DNA from: Aphanomyces cochlioides
Taxonomy: Eukaryota > Oomycota > Saprolegniomycetes > Saprolegniales > Verrucalvaceae
Direction of reading: 5' to 3'
Assembly: GCA_019828595.1 (NCBI GenBank)
Contig: JAHQRK010000003.1
Location: 2,976,001-3,040,000, forward strand
DNA length: 64,000 bases
The notes beneath the pieces were generated by a model that worked only from the letters and a program-made list of their open reading frames with translations, was not told the origin of the DNA and ran no database searches. This document shows positions 1 through 11,165 of this stretch, piece after piece. A program made the translations under genes and the position numbers. How positions within the stretch are numbered: the stretch's first letter is position 1; each line of letters opens with the position of its first letter.

Positions 1-273
1 TCTAGTTCACCATGGGCGACAAACAGTTCGAACGAGCTATCAACCATGAACATGACGACGATAGGAGACTGGCGTTCGAACCTGAAGGGTCGAGTTGTTA
101 GTGTGACTGACACTGTGACCAACAGAAAGTTGTCGCATTGCAATGCCTCTCTTGTATTGAGTAAATTCGTTAACATGTACACTATCCAGGTAAAATTCGT
201 CAACCTCAACAGTGAGTCGCTGTACAATCACGAGACTGTATTCCGAACTCCACTTGCATAGTTCCTTTAACAT
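1..273. other. No recognisable gene
   Basis: Short reading frames on both strands overlap one another and resemble no family I know. I see no gene, RNA or repeat in this stretch, which ends where the R1 repeat begins. Confidence 0.4.
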
Positions 274-441
274 GGCGGCACGGCCTACCTGCCGCCTTTC
301 CCGATGAGAGAAAATATAAAGAAATCCCTTTTATGTCCACATTAAGCCTCCCTCCTCCGAGCCATCCGCCTGGAGAAAATTTTACACTCGACCTCCGCTT
401 CGCTTCGGTGAGCGCCATTTTCTGGGCGGATGTCTGACGTC
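274..441 (+). repeat. Dispersed repeat R1, copy 1
   Basis: A module of about 170 bp that recurs at 5830 and 28634 in the same orientation. It opens with a hairpin-forming segment (GGCGGCACGGCC ... TGCCGCC) and ends GATGTCTGACGTC. A second weak inverted pair (AGAAAAT ... ATTTTCT) flanks a TTCGCTTCGCT core. The two other copies lie inside foldback elements, so R1 is probably itself mobile or a passenger of such elements. Its class is unknown. The sequence from 442 to the first Crypton frame at 580 holds nothing I recognise. Confidence 0.7.
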
Positions 442-579
442 GTCCTTGCAGTTTAAGGCTTTGTCAGTGAAGTTGTGCATTGATGAAGTACAGTAGTGTA
501 TGTGCCTAACCTCCGCGCCAGTTATGAATTGATTCAATTGGGAGTAATGTTGACCAATCAGGTCTGTTGACTTAAAGAG

Positions 580-2789
580 TTGCATACACAACACATTTTG
601 GAATCTTGGATGAACAGGGGAAATCAGCAGCTATCGTCAAAGCGCCGTCGGACCACCAAGAAGCATAAAACAGGAGCAAGCGCGTCGGGAGGCGATGATC
701 TCGACTCATTGGCTACTGGAATATCGGACCTGCACGATATCAATGAAGATTCGAACGGGCAGTCGACAAAATCACAGGACAAATCCGCATGTGCTCTATT
801 CCTTTCATTCTATCGTGAAAATGTAGGCCCCGTTTCGTCTATCCACGATGAAATACTCCAAAAAATATCATGTGTTCACATCGGCACCTTAAAGTCAAAA
901 CATTGGCTGGCAGACCTCAATGAACTACCTAAGTCCCATTCGCCGTCAACTTGAACAAATCCACAATGTACAAATATTTAAAGCTGACCCGCATTGGTAT
1001 AAAGACACTTGAAAGCGAGTCACCCGAGCATATCTGCTTTCATGTATAAAAGGTAAACAGTCTACATGTAGCAACTTGTTACACAATACGTGTAGATGGT
1101 ACTAATCTAAAGGAGCATGCACCTCCAATGTCATATGATGATTTGAAGCTGATCGGTCAAAGGCTATTCCAAAAAAATGACCTGAAGTCTTCAAAAGACC
1201 GTACACTGTTGAATGCACAGTGGGTGGCAATTGGTAGAGCGTCCGATATTGGTGGAATCACCTACAACGACATTCAATGGATGGATGGTTTTGTGCTCAG
1301 CGACATTACTCGACGTAAAGTGTCCCGTCAACAAGCCCTTTCTATTTTTCCCTCTGCATTATTGTGGCAACAGGATCTTCTCCACAGTCTTGGGACCCAG
1401 ATAGTTTGCGATCCGTTTGAGGCTTCAGATAGAGTTTTTCCCAAATCTCAACCCACGATGCTTCAGAGTTGAAGGTTGCTGCGTATATCAATCGTGTTAT
1501 TAAGGTACAGATGAACAGTGTCCACTTTAATATACATTAAGACTAGGTTTTGTATGAAATTTCAGATGAATATGAGCTCACGCCTCATCTGATATCTCAT
1601 TCGGGTCGTCGTGGCTTTGCAATCGCTGCTGCAAGTAATCAACACCTTAATTTGGCTGATATAGCACACCGTGGGCAGTGGAATCTTGACAGCTTTGCAA
1701 CAATCATGGAGTATATTTGTGAGACAAGTCAATCAGATCAAAAGGTTGGTCGTGCCCTCAGTGGTTGGAGGGAACCAAATTTGTTCGTACATCCGCCCTC
1801 TATCAAATGCATTACAACAAACGCCACGGACAAATCCATGGTCCATGAGTTGGTTGATTTGCTATTCGAATCGTCTATGAGCCGGCTACGCAAACGGTCT
1901 TTTGCTGAATCCTTAACAGCGACTCTGTTGATGTACTTGAAGGAAACGATTGTCGCTTGTAAAGATCATATGCTTCACAGTACGCTGATATCGGCTGGTC
2001 GGCGAGCCTTTTCAATTCAACGTGATGACCACGTCCTTGATAAACTACTTCGATATGGTCAAACAATCCACTCATCGTTCATCATGGACAATCTTACCCA
2101 TTTCCCAGTCTCAATGATTCAAAACAATCTCACAGAAAGTCAGTTGTCTGCGAATTTTGTTGGGGCCAATACCTTTGGTGATACTCAAAACTCTGGTTGA
2201 AGGATATCGATGTATCATGCGTGAAATACAGGATATGCGAGGCGAAATGGTTAATCTTGTTTCTTCCATCAATGATATCCGCTCATTCGTATCGAATCAT
2301 TTGCATCAAGCTAACATGTCTCCGAACATACCATCAAACTTAGAAATCTCAAGTCAAAGTTTATCACAATTACCTACTCACAGATCTGTCGAGTTTCAAC
2401 AACTGCGACGATGGCCACTTCGACTACAATCTCTTGCTGGTCTACGTTTGTCGTCTTTGATATATCAGTACGTTGGTGATCGATTAGATATGATACCTCA
2501 TGAGAAAAACAACAAGTCGCAAGGCGAAGCCATCTTGGCAATCTCAATCGCTGCAAAATTTGAGCCAAAGCTGCGCCAGCTTGATTCAATCTTTGGCGGA
2601 CGAAAACCAGATGCACTAGAGCTCGAAGAGTGGAGAGAAACAGCTGCCAGCGTCGAGATTGATGTATTAAAGTACATCACGACGCACAAACCAGCTTCGT
2701 CCCATCAACAACGGCGCCAGAGAAAACACACTGTCTTCGTTCCAGCAATCGTACGCGTATGGAGGACACTATTACATAGCGAGGAGTAA
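580..2789 (+). pseudogene. Crypton-type tyrosine recombinase, broken
   Basis: This is a relic of a Crypton element, a DNA transposon moved by a tyrosine recombinase rather than a DDE transposase. Segments read in order: 580-954 (charged N-terminus), 1128-1472 (core with the first catalytic-type arginine in GRASDIG), 1550-2200 (second half with HSGRR, matching the HxxR box, then AHRGQW and a candidate nucleophile Tyr in IMEYI), and 2157-2789 (C-terminal helical region). They lie in different frames. At about 1450 the frame slips into DASELKVAAYINRV, and near 2190 it slips again. A possible intron (GTACAG ... TTTCAG) lies between 1504 and 1568. No inverted repeats were found, as expected for Cryptons. 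The family call is from motif order, not a search. Nothing recognisable follows from 2790 to the pogo element at 3449. Confidence 0.7.
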
Positions 2790-3586
2790 GATATAATAGT
2801 AGTATGTAATACATCATACTTGCTTTGTTGCTCTCGGCCGCGTCGCTGCCACAGAACCATGCCTTCCAGCTTGACTTCTTCGAATCCAAACACGTTGTGG
2901 TTGTTGCTCAAAGTCTCTTATTTGATTGGTTGCGCAGAATACAATTGTAGTACAGATCACCTATACATTATCCAATACACGTTAATCTCATACGTGTATT
3001 TTACAATCCCGCGTGTGACGTATCACTTTGTATTTGCTTCAGTATTTGTCTTCTGCGCGGCTTAAGCGCAGTTTAGTCATTACAGTACTGTATTGTTGTG
3101 CAGTGACACACTTTTCAGGTTCACGAATTTTAACCGCATAATAGAGAGTTTGAGAAAATGGCTCCAAATCGTTAACAAGAATATTTTTTGTGTCAGTCTT
3201 TTGCGAAATGAATAAATTTCTTGAAATTGCTTCAGTCCTGATCCTCACAGTCAGGTCAGTGTGCCACGAGTACGATTTAGTCGATACCATTGCCGACAGG
3301 TGTGCAGAGAACAATGCTTTGTTATTTGAAGTGAATTCAGTGCAGTCAAGCTCTATAGCGCTTGCGTGACACTTGTTTGGTGAGTTTATGGTGTCTAGGA
3401 CACATCCCGCAGGAAGAACTCTAGACTATGAAGTACTGTTGAAAGATACAGTGATCCGGGAAATATAAGACCATCGACAAACCCTACCCCATTTTCTAAC
3501 CCTCTAATTTAATAATATAAAATTTAACAATAGATAGATATGACAGGTTGTCAAACATCGCTTCATGGCCATAACGTTTCTGACCG

Positions 3587-5217
3587 ATGTCAGAAAACAG
3601 CGAGAAGTTGAGCAAACTGCGACGCTCTTACACCGCGTCGTACAAGCTGAAGGTTCTACGTGCCGTCGAAGAACAAGGACTAGAAACTGTGGTTGAAACA
3701 ACTGGAATCTCCAAAGAAACGATACGCAAATGGAATGCGACAGTGTTGAATTCCCTTCAACCACAAGCCAAAAGGACTCCAGGAGCTGGAAGACCGTGTA
3801 TTCTCCCACAGCCCCAAGTAAGGAAAATAATATATTGTATTATTGTAGCGTGCATGAGATTGCACAATTTTTGTATTGACGAGCGAATCCATGGCTTAGA
3901 ACAACGTGAACAACGAGACGTGGTTATTCAAGCGTTCAATTGTCTTGAAGATTGCGCATTTCAACGAGCTCCAGAAGATGTGATTGCTGCGAATTCGGCA
4001 CAAAAAGCAAATAAGGTGATTGTTCAACATATACAAAGGAGAAACACAGCTCAAGTCAATTCCACAGCAACAGAAGCATTGTCAGCGTGAGCCTCCCAAA
4101 TGGATCTGCTCTAACAAAAACTGTTTACAGCTCCATTTCACCTCAAGTGGTCAGTCGACCAAATAACATCGCATATCTTTGTTGACTGCATAGAGTCTTC
4201 TCGAGTTCATGGTCTACTTAAGAGAGAAGAGAAGACCATTGAGCACCTTTTACATGGTGCAGTATCTTAAGTCACACCACCAAGAGTGGTTGCAAAACTA
4301 CATCGCTTCCTGCGAGTGTGTTGGCGATCCTTACAAAAATGTGGGATCTCTTTGCAGAGATTTTGCTCTACGCAACAACTTCTCATGGCGGCGTGCTGCG
4401 ACGTCATCATTCCCGTTGTCGCGTGATGAGCTCCGAGATTTAAAGGAGAAATTCTGTTCCGAATTCTGGAACAATTATCGGTACATTACGAGTGAAAATA
4501 TCATTAACGTAGATGAAACGGGTATCTTCTACGATGCCCCTCCTCGCTATCTTTGGACCCAAATTGGCCAAGACACTTCATTAGACTCGAGTGAGAAGTC
4601 GTCCTCACGATTGACAGTGGTGCTATCAGCCCGCAGTAACGGTAGTATTTAGTGTCACAACATTATATTTTACTAACACTAATTACAGGAGAAAAACTCC
4701 CATACTCTTCATCATCAAGGGTGAAAAGGGAGGTTATATTGAACAAGATGAACTCCAAGATTATCCTCAACCCCATGCGTATTTTGTTCAGAAGAAAGCA
4801 TGGATGGACGCTGATGGATGGAAATATTTCTTGTCTGATTTTATGAGGTACATAGCCGGAGCTATACATATATTTACACTATTTAGATCTGAAGTGCGAG
4901 GCCCAACACTATTTGTTGTTGAAAATTTTGCTGCTCATGTGAGTGATCAAAGTTACTCTATTGTGGAGGAGGAGCTGAGCTCATACCTTTGTCCTCTCCC
5001 CAAGAGTTGCACATCTGTATTGCAACCTCTTGACGTGGGCGTGATGGGCCCTTTCAAAAGTGTGTTGCGCCGAATGTGGCTTGCTGAGACGACCACTCAG
5101 CGAACAGCCAAAGAAAAGCGAATGGCGACAATTAAAAGGGCGATTGCGGCTTGGGAGGCAATCACTCCCGAAACAATAAGATCTAGCTTTAGAAAAGCGT
5201 TGCCAAAAGTTCATTGA
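3587..5217 (+). pseudogene. pogo-type transposase, broken and chimeric
   Basis: The N-terminal part (3587-3815) is a helix-turn-helix of the CENP-B/pogo kind (RRSYTASYKLKVLRAVEEQG). A Tc5-type DNA-binding part and the first half of the DDE_1 domain lie at 4209-4652, with catalytic Asp in NVDETGIFYDAP. The second half is at 4804-5217, with the third catalytic Asp in LQPLDVGVMGPFK. The middle catalytic position, normally Asp in the box before AAH, re-reads as Glu (VVENFAAH), which should impair catalysis. Frames change between the pieces, and a fragment of another transposase family sits between them. I regard it as dead. Confidence 0.8.
3816..4090 (+). pseudogene. PIF/Harbinger-like transposase C-terminal fragment inside pogo 1
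   Basis: After a possible 31-nt intron (GTAAGG ... TTGTAG, about 3818-3848) the reading frame continues as ACMRLHNFCIDER and a charged tail to a stop at 4088-4090. The LHNFC box followed by acidic residues is typical of the C-terminal end of PIF/Harbinger (DDE_Tnp_4) transposases, not of pogo. The pogo DNA-binding region therefore reads directly into a Harbinger-like tail. This could be a nested insertion remnant or a fusion. No Harbinger inverted repeats or 3-bp target duplication were identified. Confidence 0.5.
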
Positions 5218-5660
5218 ATCAATACACTGTGTGCATTTCGTGTTGCATTGCGACGGCTTGTTCATTGAGACATCTTCGAAATGGATGCAGCAAATATAAA
5301 ATTATAGAGTTTCCCCTATTTCTTAAAAAATCCGATGACTTCGGATCGGTTGCATGACAAACTGTGTAATTTGTAAACTCTAGCAAGTTTCAAAGTATAT
5401 GAAGTCTTACAATCTTGTTCAATACAGATTTCGTACTCATTTCTAAATTGCACTATTCAATTTGAAGGGGTACAATTTATTGCAGTACATGAAGTCCATG
5501 TTGAGGCTGAAATTGACCAATCAGCGAAGAATCGCCCATGGTCTTATATTTCCCGGATCACTGTATGTGTTTTACGTCTATGACTACGGTTTTCCACATC
5601 ACACTACGGCATGATGAGCAGCGCACCACAATGAATCACGCCAGGACAGAGCGGCAGTCG

Positions 5661-6140
5661 ATTAGCCCCATTAATCGCCCGGTCCAGCGACGACCTAGCC
5701 CTATAAAATTAAATTTAGTCAAATTCATTGGATAAAATAACCTACCAATCATGACGCGTATGTGGCAACTATTTGACCAATAATAGTCAAGACGACCAGG
5801 CCAAGAACTCAAACAGGCCTCATCAGGGTGGCGGCACGGCCTTACGGCCTACCTGCCGCCTTTCCCGATGAGAGTAAATATAAAGAAGCCCCTTTTTGGT
5901 GCACGTTGGGGGCTCCCTCCTCCGAGTCATCCGCGTGGTATGAAGCTCAGCCATTATAAACGTGCAAGAACTGCCCAAGTTCAGTTTGTGGGGCTCTACT
6001 TTTAGAGCTTCTTAGTAATTTGACATTATGATTGGTCAGATAAAGTGAATTTACACAACAATTTATCAAAACTATTTTATCCAATTAAAACTAATTTTAT
6101 GGGGTTAGGTCGTCGCTGGACCGGGCGATTAATGGAGTTA
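5661..6140. mobile_element. Non-autonomous foldback element, 8-bp TSD
   Basis: A 480-bp element whose ends are imperfect inverted repeats of about 75 bp (core CATTAATCGCCCGGTCCAGC). The octamer GGCAGTCG lies directly outside both ends (5653-5660 and 6141-6148) and reads as a target duplication. An 8-bp duplication fits hAT-type transposition. There is no transposase. Copy 2 of repeat R1 lies inside. Confidence 0.75.
5830..5935 (+). repeat. Dispersed repeat R1, copy 2 (internally deleted)
   Basis: Matches the 5' half of R1, including the hairpin (GGCGGCACGGCCTTACGGCC ... TGCCGCC). It jumps at GTCATCCGC to a sequence resembling the segment just after R1 copy 3 (GTGGTATGAAGCT against GTGGTGTGATGCT), so about 90 bp have been lost. 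It sits within the 5661-6140 foldback element. Confidence 0.7.
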
Positions 6141-6356
6141 GGCAGTCGGTATTATCGATTATCGACTCGATAATCCAGCGTGACAACCTTGCACAATTTT
6201 TCTATTGGTCAATGCAATTTTCTGGATCCTGATTGGCTAGTCTTCAAGAAAATATTTTTGCTTGTATTTTTTCTTCAAAGTGCTTTGAAGAAAATTTTAC
6301 AAGAAAAAGTCAATTTTCGCAAACTCTCTATGTTCATGTAACGAATTTACTATTAA

Positions 6357-6382
6357 TATGGTGCACGTCAGCTATAAACGAC
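6357..6382 (+). repeat. Inverted repeat arm, left
   Basis: TATGGTGCACGTCAGCTATA and the following six bases recur inverted at 10611-10636 with one mismatch. The two arms enclose the DDE-transposase relic and the mariner. They may be the ends of one larger element or copies of a dispersed motif. Confidence 0.5.
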
Positions 6383-6685
6383 AGGAATTCGTGTCCACTT
6401 CGAAACTCATCTCGTCGAGCAAAATGCACTTTTGTCGTTATTTAACCCGTTAATTCGATAAAGATTGATGAGAGGAAGAGAATGTGCCGCCTAGATTTAC
6501 AATTGTCTAAGAAATGATGGAGTAGATGCGTTTGGCGTGGACCCTTCAAACTCAACTAATATATGGAGTTGATGAAATTTTGGCCTTAGGGGTGGATATC
6601 TTTATACTTATAATTTGTATGTAGCTTATCCGGATGTGACATATTCCATATCCGAACATCACTAAGGACAGCCATCCAGTCCAGG

Positions 6686-8500
6686 ATGCCAAAGAAATCT
6701 CGACGGTCTCGTCTTGCAACTGGCGCAACTCGTCTCTCGAATGGTCGTTTTGTGATGAACCAGTGTATTCAAGATGAGAGAACAGGTGAGGACGAATGCG
6801 ATGAGGTAGAGTTGGTCTTCTTCTCGAACGACGAGGAAAGCACCACAATCAATGCCTCTACAAACCCATTGCAACCTTCTTTTTGCCCCAAACACCGCGA
6901 TGAGTTGATAAATGGCAAGCGGCGCATCGTGTACCAAGGGAACAGTGATGGTACCGTGCGACACAAAAAGGAAATGATACGAAAAACTTTGGCCCGATGT
7001 CCCATGGAGACACTAGACTCTTGGCTTGGCCGCAAACGAACCGAATCGATACCAATAGTAAAGTCGACATTCGAGAACGCGACTGAGTGCGTCCAGAACC
7101 TCCGCGAAACCGTGAAGTTAAAGAAAAAGCGCATGACTACCATGTCCTACACACAATACACAATCTTGCTCAAATTTTTTGAGATGCGTGAACTGAAGTC
7201 CACCCGTGAAGAAGCTGCAAATGCTGCAGTGTGCATGGCGAAGACGTTTGACGATTCGATACGTATATGTGGCCGGACAGTTCAATGCTGGGCAAAATAC
7301 TTTATGCAATATGGCACACCACCGACGTCAAGACGCGGCTTACATCAAAAGACGGCATCACTGATTCGTGACGAAGATGTATTGTCCAAGTGCTTGCAGT
7401 GGCTGCGATTAACACTCCCGAGCCAGCGGACTCCCTTCAGATTTCAGCAACATCTTCAAGAGCATGTGTTACCTTCAACGACCGGAGCAATCCGAGCGAA
7501 TGTGAGTTTACGTACCGCTGAACGGTGGATGAACAAGGCTGGTAACATGGATTATGATGAGCCAACGAATGTTCTTTTACGCCGGCGAGAATATGGAAGT
7601 ACATTTGGCTCCAGAGGACACAAGCAAACCTGAAGTAGTCTGGATTACCCAGGAAGATCAATTATGGTGTCCGACTTTCTTTGCCCATGCCATGGGAGAT
7701 TGAACGATGGCAAAGACTTTGTCACTGCTATTCTCCATGTTGGAAAGACTCACGAAGGATGTTGGACAAGCGAACATGTCATACACCAACTGAAGTCCAA
7801 GGTTCTCCCTGCGTTTACTCGGCTTCACCCTGGAAAGGTGGCCATGTTTACGTTTGATCAATCCACTAATCATGCTGCGTTTGCACCAGATGCCTTGCGT
7901 GCTTCCAATATGACCTTGCACTCTGGTGGAAAACAAGGGTTGTTACGAGACGGGTGGTGGGGTGACGATCGTGTGGTTTAAAACATGGTTCTGCCGAATG
8001 GTCAAGCAAAAGGTCTTAGGGCCGTTTTGACCGAAAGGGGCATTGATTGTTCGAGACTGCACCTTCAGTGTAAATCATCGATTGACATCAAGAGTACCCA
8101 AGGCGTATTGAATTGTTGTGCCCGCCACTGTATGGCCTCTCATGATGACTTTCGCCAGCAACTTTCAGTTCTTGAAGAGACCATTTCTCAGGAAGGACAC
8201 ATTTGTCTCTTCTTTGCAAAATATCATTGCGAGGTAAACCCTATTGAGCCGTTCTGGGGGGCTGCAAAGCGCTTTACTCGTGTCTATTGTGATTATTCGT
8301 GGCTTGGTCTTGTCGAGACAGTTCCAGAAAGTTTGAATCGTGACGCATTGTCATCGATCAGAAAATATTTTCGACGCTGTGGCCACTTCATCGAAGCCTA
8401 CAACTATGGATGCGACTACAAGTTGTCCCAATATGCTCACAAGAAGTACAAAAGCCATCGCCGAATTCCTGTGGGAATTTTGAATGATGTTGATAAATGA
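6686..8500 (+). pseudogene. IS630/Tc1-related DDE transposase with two in-frame stops
   Basis: A single reading frame of about 604 codons interrupted by TGA at 7631-7633 and TAA at 7979-7981. Candidate catalytic residues are Asp in DYDEPTNVL, Asp in FTFDQSTNHAAFAPDAL, and Glu in HCEVNPIEPFWG. The last matches the NPIExxWG box of the IS630/Tc1/DDE_3 superfamily. Similar proteins with a FDxxxxH box are known to me from fungal and oomycete genomes as large transposases. Because frame is kept and only two stops occurred, decay is recent or the stops may be polymorphic. The stop at 8498-8500 lies one codon before a mariner insertion, so the original C-terminus may have been cut. Confidence 0.7.
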
Positions 8501-8502
8501 TA

Positions 8503-10341
8503 CCACTCTGGTCCGAAATGATTGCAGGGTATTTTTACTTGATTAAAGTATTGTGCCTCCAGGAAAATATACTAAAGTTTGTATTGAGCCCTGACATCTT
8601 ATTTTCTTCGTCAAAAATATAATGCAAAATGGCATTTTATTAATGCTGTTTATTTAGGGGAAATCAATATCGCTGAGGTGGTTTTGAGCACTTTCAAAAA
8701 TAAGTGGATCGCAAATCACATTGAACGTCGAGAGGTCCTTGATTGAAGCGTCTTTATTCATGTGAGGGAGTGGAAAATCATTGCCACCCTTCGCTTCCAG
8801 AGCTCTTTCCATGACCTTCTGCAAGGTAATGAATGTTTTCGAGAGAGTACTCTCATTGAACGAGCTTTCTACGGCATCAATAAGCTCATCGATTGTACGA
8901 GTAAGCTTTTGATGCTGTAGGCTTTGAATAGAATTAAAAAATCCTAAGTCTAGAACATTAAAGTCGGGGCTGTTTGGAGGCTGCGGCGCTGTTTCGATGC
9001 CATAAATGGCATTTTCCACGAGAAGGCTTGTTGTCATTCGACGATGCGGACTTGCATTATCTTGTTGCAGCAGAATTGTTCGAGATTGGTCGCCACGAGG
9101 GAAGTTTGCTTGTATCGCAGGAATAACGTTGGACAAAATCATCGCCTTGTATATTTCTGACGTCACTGTCTGGGACTCCGTCACGATTGTACCTTTAGGG
9201 CGATTCTTGCTCGCACGCTTGGCAACCGTCTTCTCGACAAGGGCCAAATCCCAATCTTGCCATCGAAAAAGCTCTCGTGATGATGGTCATAATGGGGTCT
9301 TGCCACCGCCGCAAGGAACATTATCTTCGTGATAAAGTGTTTCGACTTCGTGAACCGCTTGGGCAGTACTTCGTCAGGAAACACGTAGAACCGTTTCTTG
9401 ACCTTCGTCACATAAAACCACTTTTCGTCAACATGCATGATATTGTGCATGCTGGTGAAGATGTGGTTCGAATGAGACGAAGGTCGCAGAAAGGACATGG
9501 CATGTTGCATTCGAGCGACTTTGTTGGCTTCAGTCAAGTATGGCTTGCAATGACTTGACCGTGCCTTCAATCCTCGTTCTTCTTTCATGAAACGGATGAG
9601 CGTCGTCTTGGGTATTCCACATGGTGTAGCCATGGTTCGAAGAGTTTGTCGATCTTCCAATGGTGCTGACTTGACAGCTTCTACAATTGCCGCGGCCGAT
9701 CTCTTTTTCTTGCGGCCAGAATTGCCTAAAAAGGGAAACCTTTAAAACATTATTCTTGTCAATTTCGATAAAATTTGGATAGAAATAAAATTTTGAGGGT
9801 TTTACCTTTGATTTTGGCGCTGACATCAGCGGACGACGAGCCTTTCCTCAAGGAGAGTCTAGCTCGAGCCCACAGACGGGAGATTGTATCCGAGTGGCAT
9901 CGATACTTGGCTGCTAATGTTGCGAAGATGCCATGCGGTAGACGGCCGCCAGAACTGCAGGATAGAAGAGCTTCGTAGATGGCAAGCCGTTCGTCGTGCC
10001 GGAGGTTCCGCTTGCGCTCTGTCTTTGAAGGACGACAAGCGCTCGATCGGTGTGGTTCAGTGGGCATCAAGAGACAACTTGAAACGTATTGAACGTGTTA
10101 GACACAAGTAAACTTTGTAAATGACTCTCTGGCCGATCGATTTGTCTTTGCTAGCCAAGTGGGAGCAACTTTGGTCGCTTCTATCTGACGAACGAAAACG
10201 AGTTGGATGCTCCAAAAGCTATCCAATCAAAGGTCTTAGATCGCTCCATTTGAACAGCCAATCAGAAGATAAAAACGAGCATATTTAGAAAAATGCCGCC
10301 AATGAGAAGTGATATACTGCAATCATTTCGGACCAGAGTAG
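8503..10341 (-). mobile_element. mariner-like element (plant-type)
   Basis: A 1,839-bp element with 25-bp inverted repeats that differ at one base (CCACTCTGGTCCGAAATGAT at the left end), flanked by TA at 8501-8502 and 10342-10343. It encodes a mariner transposase on the minus strand. It lies immediately after the stop codon of the upstream DDE relic. Confidence 0.9.
8654..10067 (-). pseudogene. mariner-like transposase, one frameshift
   Basis: Exon 1 runs from ATG at 10067 to 9806 and holds the helix-turn-helix region. An 80-nt intron (9726-9805, GTAAAA ... TTTTAG) follows; exon 2 starts at 9725. Catalytic Asp residues are in HVDEKWFY, QQDNASPH and NVLDLGFF. The last box, with Asp in place of Glu, is the plant and oomycete mariner form. 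I count 36 residues between the second and third Asp. Near 9245 one base is missing: GKIGIWPL should continue into VEKTVAKRASKN, which is in the next frame. Apart from that lesion the protein looks complete to the stop at 8654. Confidence 0.8.
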
Positions 10342-10610
10342 TATAAGTTTAGAAAAATTATGTCCGAATCGGGATTTGAAGTTGGGGCCAATTGCAATGA
10401 GCGGTAGGTTTCGATTTTCAGTGTCTATGCCCAAAGGGGAAACCAGGCGGACCATCAGTAGAGGGGTAGCCCTCTACTGCATGGTCTCATCTTCAAATAA
10501 ATAAGTAGATTTTTATACTTTAATCATCCTGAAGAAGTCTTTAATATTATTTTTCACCTCAACGTGAGTAAATTAGTATATCGACTACCTTGGGCCAGAT
10601 TTTGCCGTTC

Positions 10611-10636
10611 GTCGTTTATAGTTGACGTGCACCATA
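10611..10636 (-). repeat. Inverted repeat arm, right
   Basis: Reverse complement of the arm at 6357-6382 with one substitution. The stretch 10344-10610 between the mariner and this arm contains no gene that I recognise, only a short hairpin (TAGAGGGGTAGCCCTCTA, about 10457-10474). Confidence 0.5.
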
Positions 10637-10639
10637 GTA

Positions 10640-11136
10640 CTCCTCTTGGAGACAACGAAACAATCAAGATTATCCAGGTGCAGTAACAAAAAAATCCATC
10701 GACTGATTGTTCTAAGTGTGTTGGAGTTGCATCGCTCTGCATCCTCGGTTTCCAAAGCCACAGTCGCGGACCGATCTCAAGAAATGCGTGGCAACAAAGG
10801 TTCTGGTCGATAGCGTGCTCAAACTTACGCAACATCTACCACACGCTCGGTTTCGTTTGCGTTGTTGGACAAATCTTTGATACAATTAAGAGGAATATCA
10901 ACTGGTAGAAAAACTACCTAACGTTAGCTGTGACGCCCCGCTGATGACGCATCGTGTTGAACCATTTCGGCGCATTTGTTTGCCAATAACGAGGCCGAAG
11001 CAACAGTGACAATTTTTGTCGAGACGGATTGCAAACATCTTACACGGCTTTGAACGATATCTGGGTTGTGTATCGAGGAGAACAACTCATCGAGGTGTCG
11101 TCAGGATGTCCAGGGCTGAAGAAGTCATTGAGCGTC
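10640..11136. repeat. Upstream flank of unit 1, shared with units 3 and 4
   Basis: About 500 bp upstream of gene A1 is recognisably related to 29230-29748 and 37530-38099. Shared landmarks are CTGATGACGCATCGTGTT, TTTGCCAATAACGAG and GTCGATAGCGTGCTC. The copies have many substitutions and small indels, so this flank is older or less conserved than the 3' halves of A and B. Confidence 0.6.
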
Positions 11137-11150
11137 TCATTTTCTAATTT
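11137..11150 (+). promoter_or_regulatory. Oomycete-type initiator for gene A1
   Basis: TCATTTTCTAATTT, 15 bases before the ATG, differs at one base from the oomycete initiator pattern TCATTYYNCAWTTT. All four A copies carry this element at the matching place. Confidence 0.6.
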
Positions 11151-11165
11151 GACGATCTTGTGCGA

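Larger units (their letters stand above)
3449..5563 (+). mobile_element. pogo-type DNA transposon 1
   Basis: A 2,115-bp element with perfect 26-bp terminal inverted repeats beginning CAGTGATCCGGGAAATATAA, flanked on both sides by the dinucleotide TA (3447-3448 and 5564-5565). CAGTG ends and TA duplication are typical of the pogo branch of Tc1/mariner. The ends are intact while the transposase inside is broken, so the element could only have moved with help from another copy. Confidence 0.9.
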
